Shown here: piece after piece, positions 6,158 through 7,360 of the stretch
Numbering within the stretch: the first letter of the stretch is position 1
Layout: the number at the start of each line of letters is the position of its first letter
Assembly: GCA_903845315.1 (NCBI GenBank)
Contig: CAIMWY010000428.1
Location: 1 to 7,360 of the forward strand
DNA length: 7,360 bases
Direction: 5' to 3'
Source of the DNA: an uncultured Burkholderiales bacterium
GTDB lineage: Bacteria > Pseudomonadota > Gammaproteobacteria > Burkholderiales > Burkholderiaceae
Position numbers and translations under genes: made by a program
Notes under the pieces: generated by a model
The model's input: the letters and a program-made list of their open reading frames with translations, nothing else
Databases searched by the model: none
What the model was told of the DNA's origin: nothing

Positions 6158-6607
6158 ATGAAAATTTTGATGCTGAACGGAATCAACCTCAACATGTTTG
6201 GCAAGCGCGATCCTGCCCAGTACGGCACCATCACACTTGATGAAATCAATGCCAGCATGAAAAAACTAGGTGCTGAGTTGGGTGCAGAGGTCGAGTGCTT
6301 CCAGACCAACCACGAAGGTGAAATGTGTGAACGCATCCACCAAGGATTTTCCGATAACGTCGACGCGGTTTTGATCAATGCCGGTGCCTGGACGCATTAC
6401 AGCTATGGCATTCGCGATGCCTTGGCCATTTTGACCTGCCCCATCATTGAGCTTCATATGTCCAATATTCATGCGCGTGAAACTTTTCGGCATCACTCGG
6501 TGTTTGCCGAAATCGTCAAAGGTCAAATCTGTGGTTTTGGAGCAGACAGCTATTTGTTGGCCTTGCGCGCTGGGGTCAACGCGGCCACAAATGCAAAGAA
6601 AAAATAA
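6158..6607 (+). CDS. aroQ: Type II 3-dehydroquinate dehydratase, probably catabolic paralogue
   Basis: The enzyme interconverts 3-dehydroquinate and 3-dehydroshikimate with loss of water; the type II fold is a cytoplasmic dodecamer. The 149-aa length is typical. The lid motif NLNMFGKRDPAQYG supplies the catalytic Arg17 and Tyr22. FQTNHEGEMCERIH (48-61), NAGAWTHYSYGIRDAL (74-89, with Asn74), ELHMSNIHARETFRHHS (98-114, with His100 and Arg111) and KGQICGFGADSYLLALRA complete the active site, so it should be active. Differences from the usual biosynthetic form include NGI for NGP at residues 7-9 and NAGAW for NPGAY/F at 74-78. ATG 6158 is preferred over the upstream ATG at 6101, which would place the terminator hairpin inside the gene; the ribosome site is weak. 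It is separated from the dehydrogenase-family gene by 4 bp. The context favours quinate/shikimate breakdown over the core pathway. Confidence 0.93.
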   Translation: MKILMLNGINLNMFGKRDPAQYGTITLDEINASMKKLGAELGAEVECFQTNHEGEMCERIHQGFSDNVDAVLINAGAWTHYSYGIRDALAILTCPIIELHMSNIHARETFRHHSVFAEIVKGQICGFGADSYLLALRAGVNAATNAKKK

Positions 6608-6611
6608 AACC

Positions 6612-7360
6612 ATGATTGATGGCAACACAGACATCATTGCCCACATTGGCTACCCGACACACAGCTTCAAGTCCCCCATGATCTACAACCCGTACTTTGA
6701 ACAGACGGGCATCAATGCTGTGGTGGTGCCCATGGGGTGCCAAGTGGCTGACTACCCTGCATTTTTGAAGTCGGTATTTACCTTGACCAACATCAGAGGT
6801 GCCTTGATCACCATGCCCCACAAGGTGACGACCGTGGGCTTGCTGGACGAGGTCACCGCCACCGTCAAAGTGGCGGGCGCCTGCAACGCCGTCAAGCGCG
6901 CAGAAGACGGCCGCTTAGTGGGCGATATGTTTGATGGCGCAGGCTTTGTGCGTGGCGTACAACGCAAGGGCTTGAGCTTGCAGGGTGCACGTGTGCTTGT
7001 GGTGGGCAGTGGTGGCGTGGGGTGTGCCATTGCCGCGTCTTTGGCTGGCGCTGGCATTGCTGCTATCAGCTTGTTTGATGTGAGCTCGGCATCCGCCGAC
7101 GCTTTGGGGCAACGCTTGAAACAAAACTATCCCCAAATTGATGTTCGGACGGGCTCAAATGACCCCGCCCACCACGACTTGGTGGTCAACGCCACCCCTA
7201 TGGGTATGAATGAAGGCGACGCCTTGCCGATGGACGTGTCTCGTATTTCTCCAGACGCGTTTGTGGGCGAAGTGGTGATGAGGACCGAGATGACGGCCTT
7301 TTTACAAGCGGCTCAAAACCGCGGTTGCCGTGTGCAGGTCGGTTCGGACATGTTGTTTGA
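6612..7360 (+). CDS. Shikimate dehydrogenase-family oxidoreductase, atypical, 3' end outside window
   Basis: This is an NAD(P)-dependent oxidoreductase of the shikimate/quinate dehydrogenase family, whose canonical reaction links shikimate and 3-dehydroshikimate. The frame is open from ATG 6612 through the right edge (249 codons; family about 270-290). Landmarks are GYPTHSFKSPMIYN (13-26), GALITMPHK with catalytic Lys71, GACNAV with Asn92, GDMFDG with catalytic Asp108, the nucleotide loop VVGSGGVG (130-137), VVNATPMGM and a final GSDMLF. Compared with E. coli AroE (S14, N59, N100, T101, N149, R150), the matching residues here are Phe19, Leu65, Met106, Phe107, Asp156 and Val157. The substrate pocket is therefore modified, and the Asp at the end of beta-2 suggests NAD rather than NADP. 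It starts 4 bp after the aroQ stop with only a weak purine-rich ribosome site. Family is certain; substrate is open. It is unlikely to be the housekeeping aroE. Confidence 0.9.
   Translation, partial: MIDGNTDIIAHIGYPTHSFKSPMIYNPYFEQTGINAVVVPMGCQVADYPAFLKSVFTLTNIRGALITMPHKVTTVGLLDEVTATVKVAGACNAVKRAEDGRLVGDMFDGAGFVRGVQRKGLSLQGARVLVVGSGGVGCAIAASLAGAGIAAISLFDVSSASADALGQRLKQNYPQIDVRTGSNDPAHHDLVVNATPMGMNEGDALPMDVSRISPDAFVGEVVMRTEMTAFLQAAQNRGCRVQVGSDMLF

Noticed and set aside
6594..6614. A-rich end of aroQ (run of six A) as a programmed frameshift producing an AroQ-dehydrogenase fusion
   Set aside because: A +1 shift would indeed enter the downstream frame without a stop, but a six-A run alone is weak evidence, no stimulatory structure is visible, and the downstream gene has its own ATG 4 bp after the stop.

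Overview
The window looks like a chromosomal segment of a betaproteobacterium, most likely Burkholderiales and probably Comamonadaceae. The reasons are a moderate-to-high GC content by eye, an NtrY-type kinase paired with a short receiver/Fis-type regulator, and a TRAP transporter of the kind abundant in that group. The genus cannot be fixed from sequence reading alone. Nothing indicates a phage, plasmid, insertion sequence, CRISPR array or RNA gene. All reading frames are intact; only the two edge genes are cut.

Left block (1-2348). The C-terminal part of an NtrY-like sensor kinase runs in from the left edge. It is followed after 21 bp by its response regulator, which has a receiver and a Fis-type helix-turn-helix but no AAA+ domain. 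Convergent to this pair is a minus-strand gene for a small polytopic membrane protein of unknown role. A weak imperfect hairpin lies in the 23-bp gap between the converging ends.

Right block (2433-7360). This is a same-strand cluster: a TetR-family regulator, TRAP small permease (DctQ type), TRAP large permease (DctM type), TRAP periplasmic solute receptor (DctP type), a type II 3-dehydroquinate dehydratase, and a shikimate dehydrogenase-family gene cut by the right edge. The tetR gene has a good -10 box ending six bases before its ATG, suggesting a leaderless mRNA, and two CTTG/CAAG palindromes just upstream. A second promoter candidate precedes dctQ. A strong intrinsic terminator separates the transporter genes from the two enzyme genes.

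Read together, the right block looks like an import-and-conversion module for a hydroaromatic acid such as quinate, shikimate, 3-dehydroquinate or 3-dehydroshikimate, under a local TetR repressor. The two enzymes depart from the biosynthetic AroQ/AroE pattern. The dehydrogenase-family protein in particular has lost several shikimate-binding residues and the NADP-binding Asn-Arg, and carries an Asp that suggests NAD. A catabolic or alternative-substrate role is therefore more likely than aromatic amino acid biosynthesis. The substrate is inferred and not proven.
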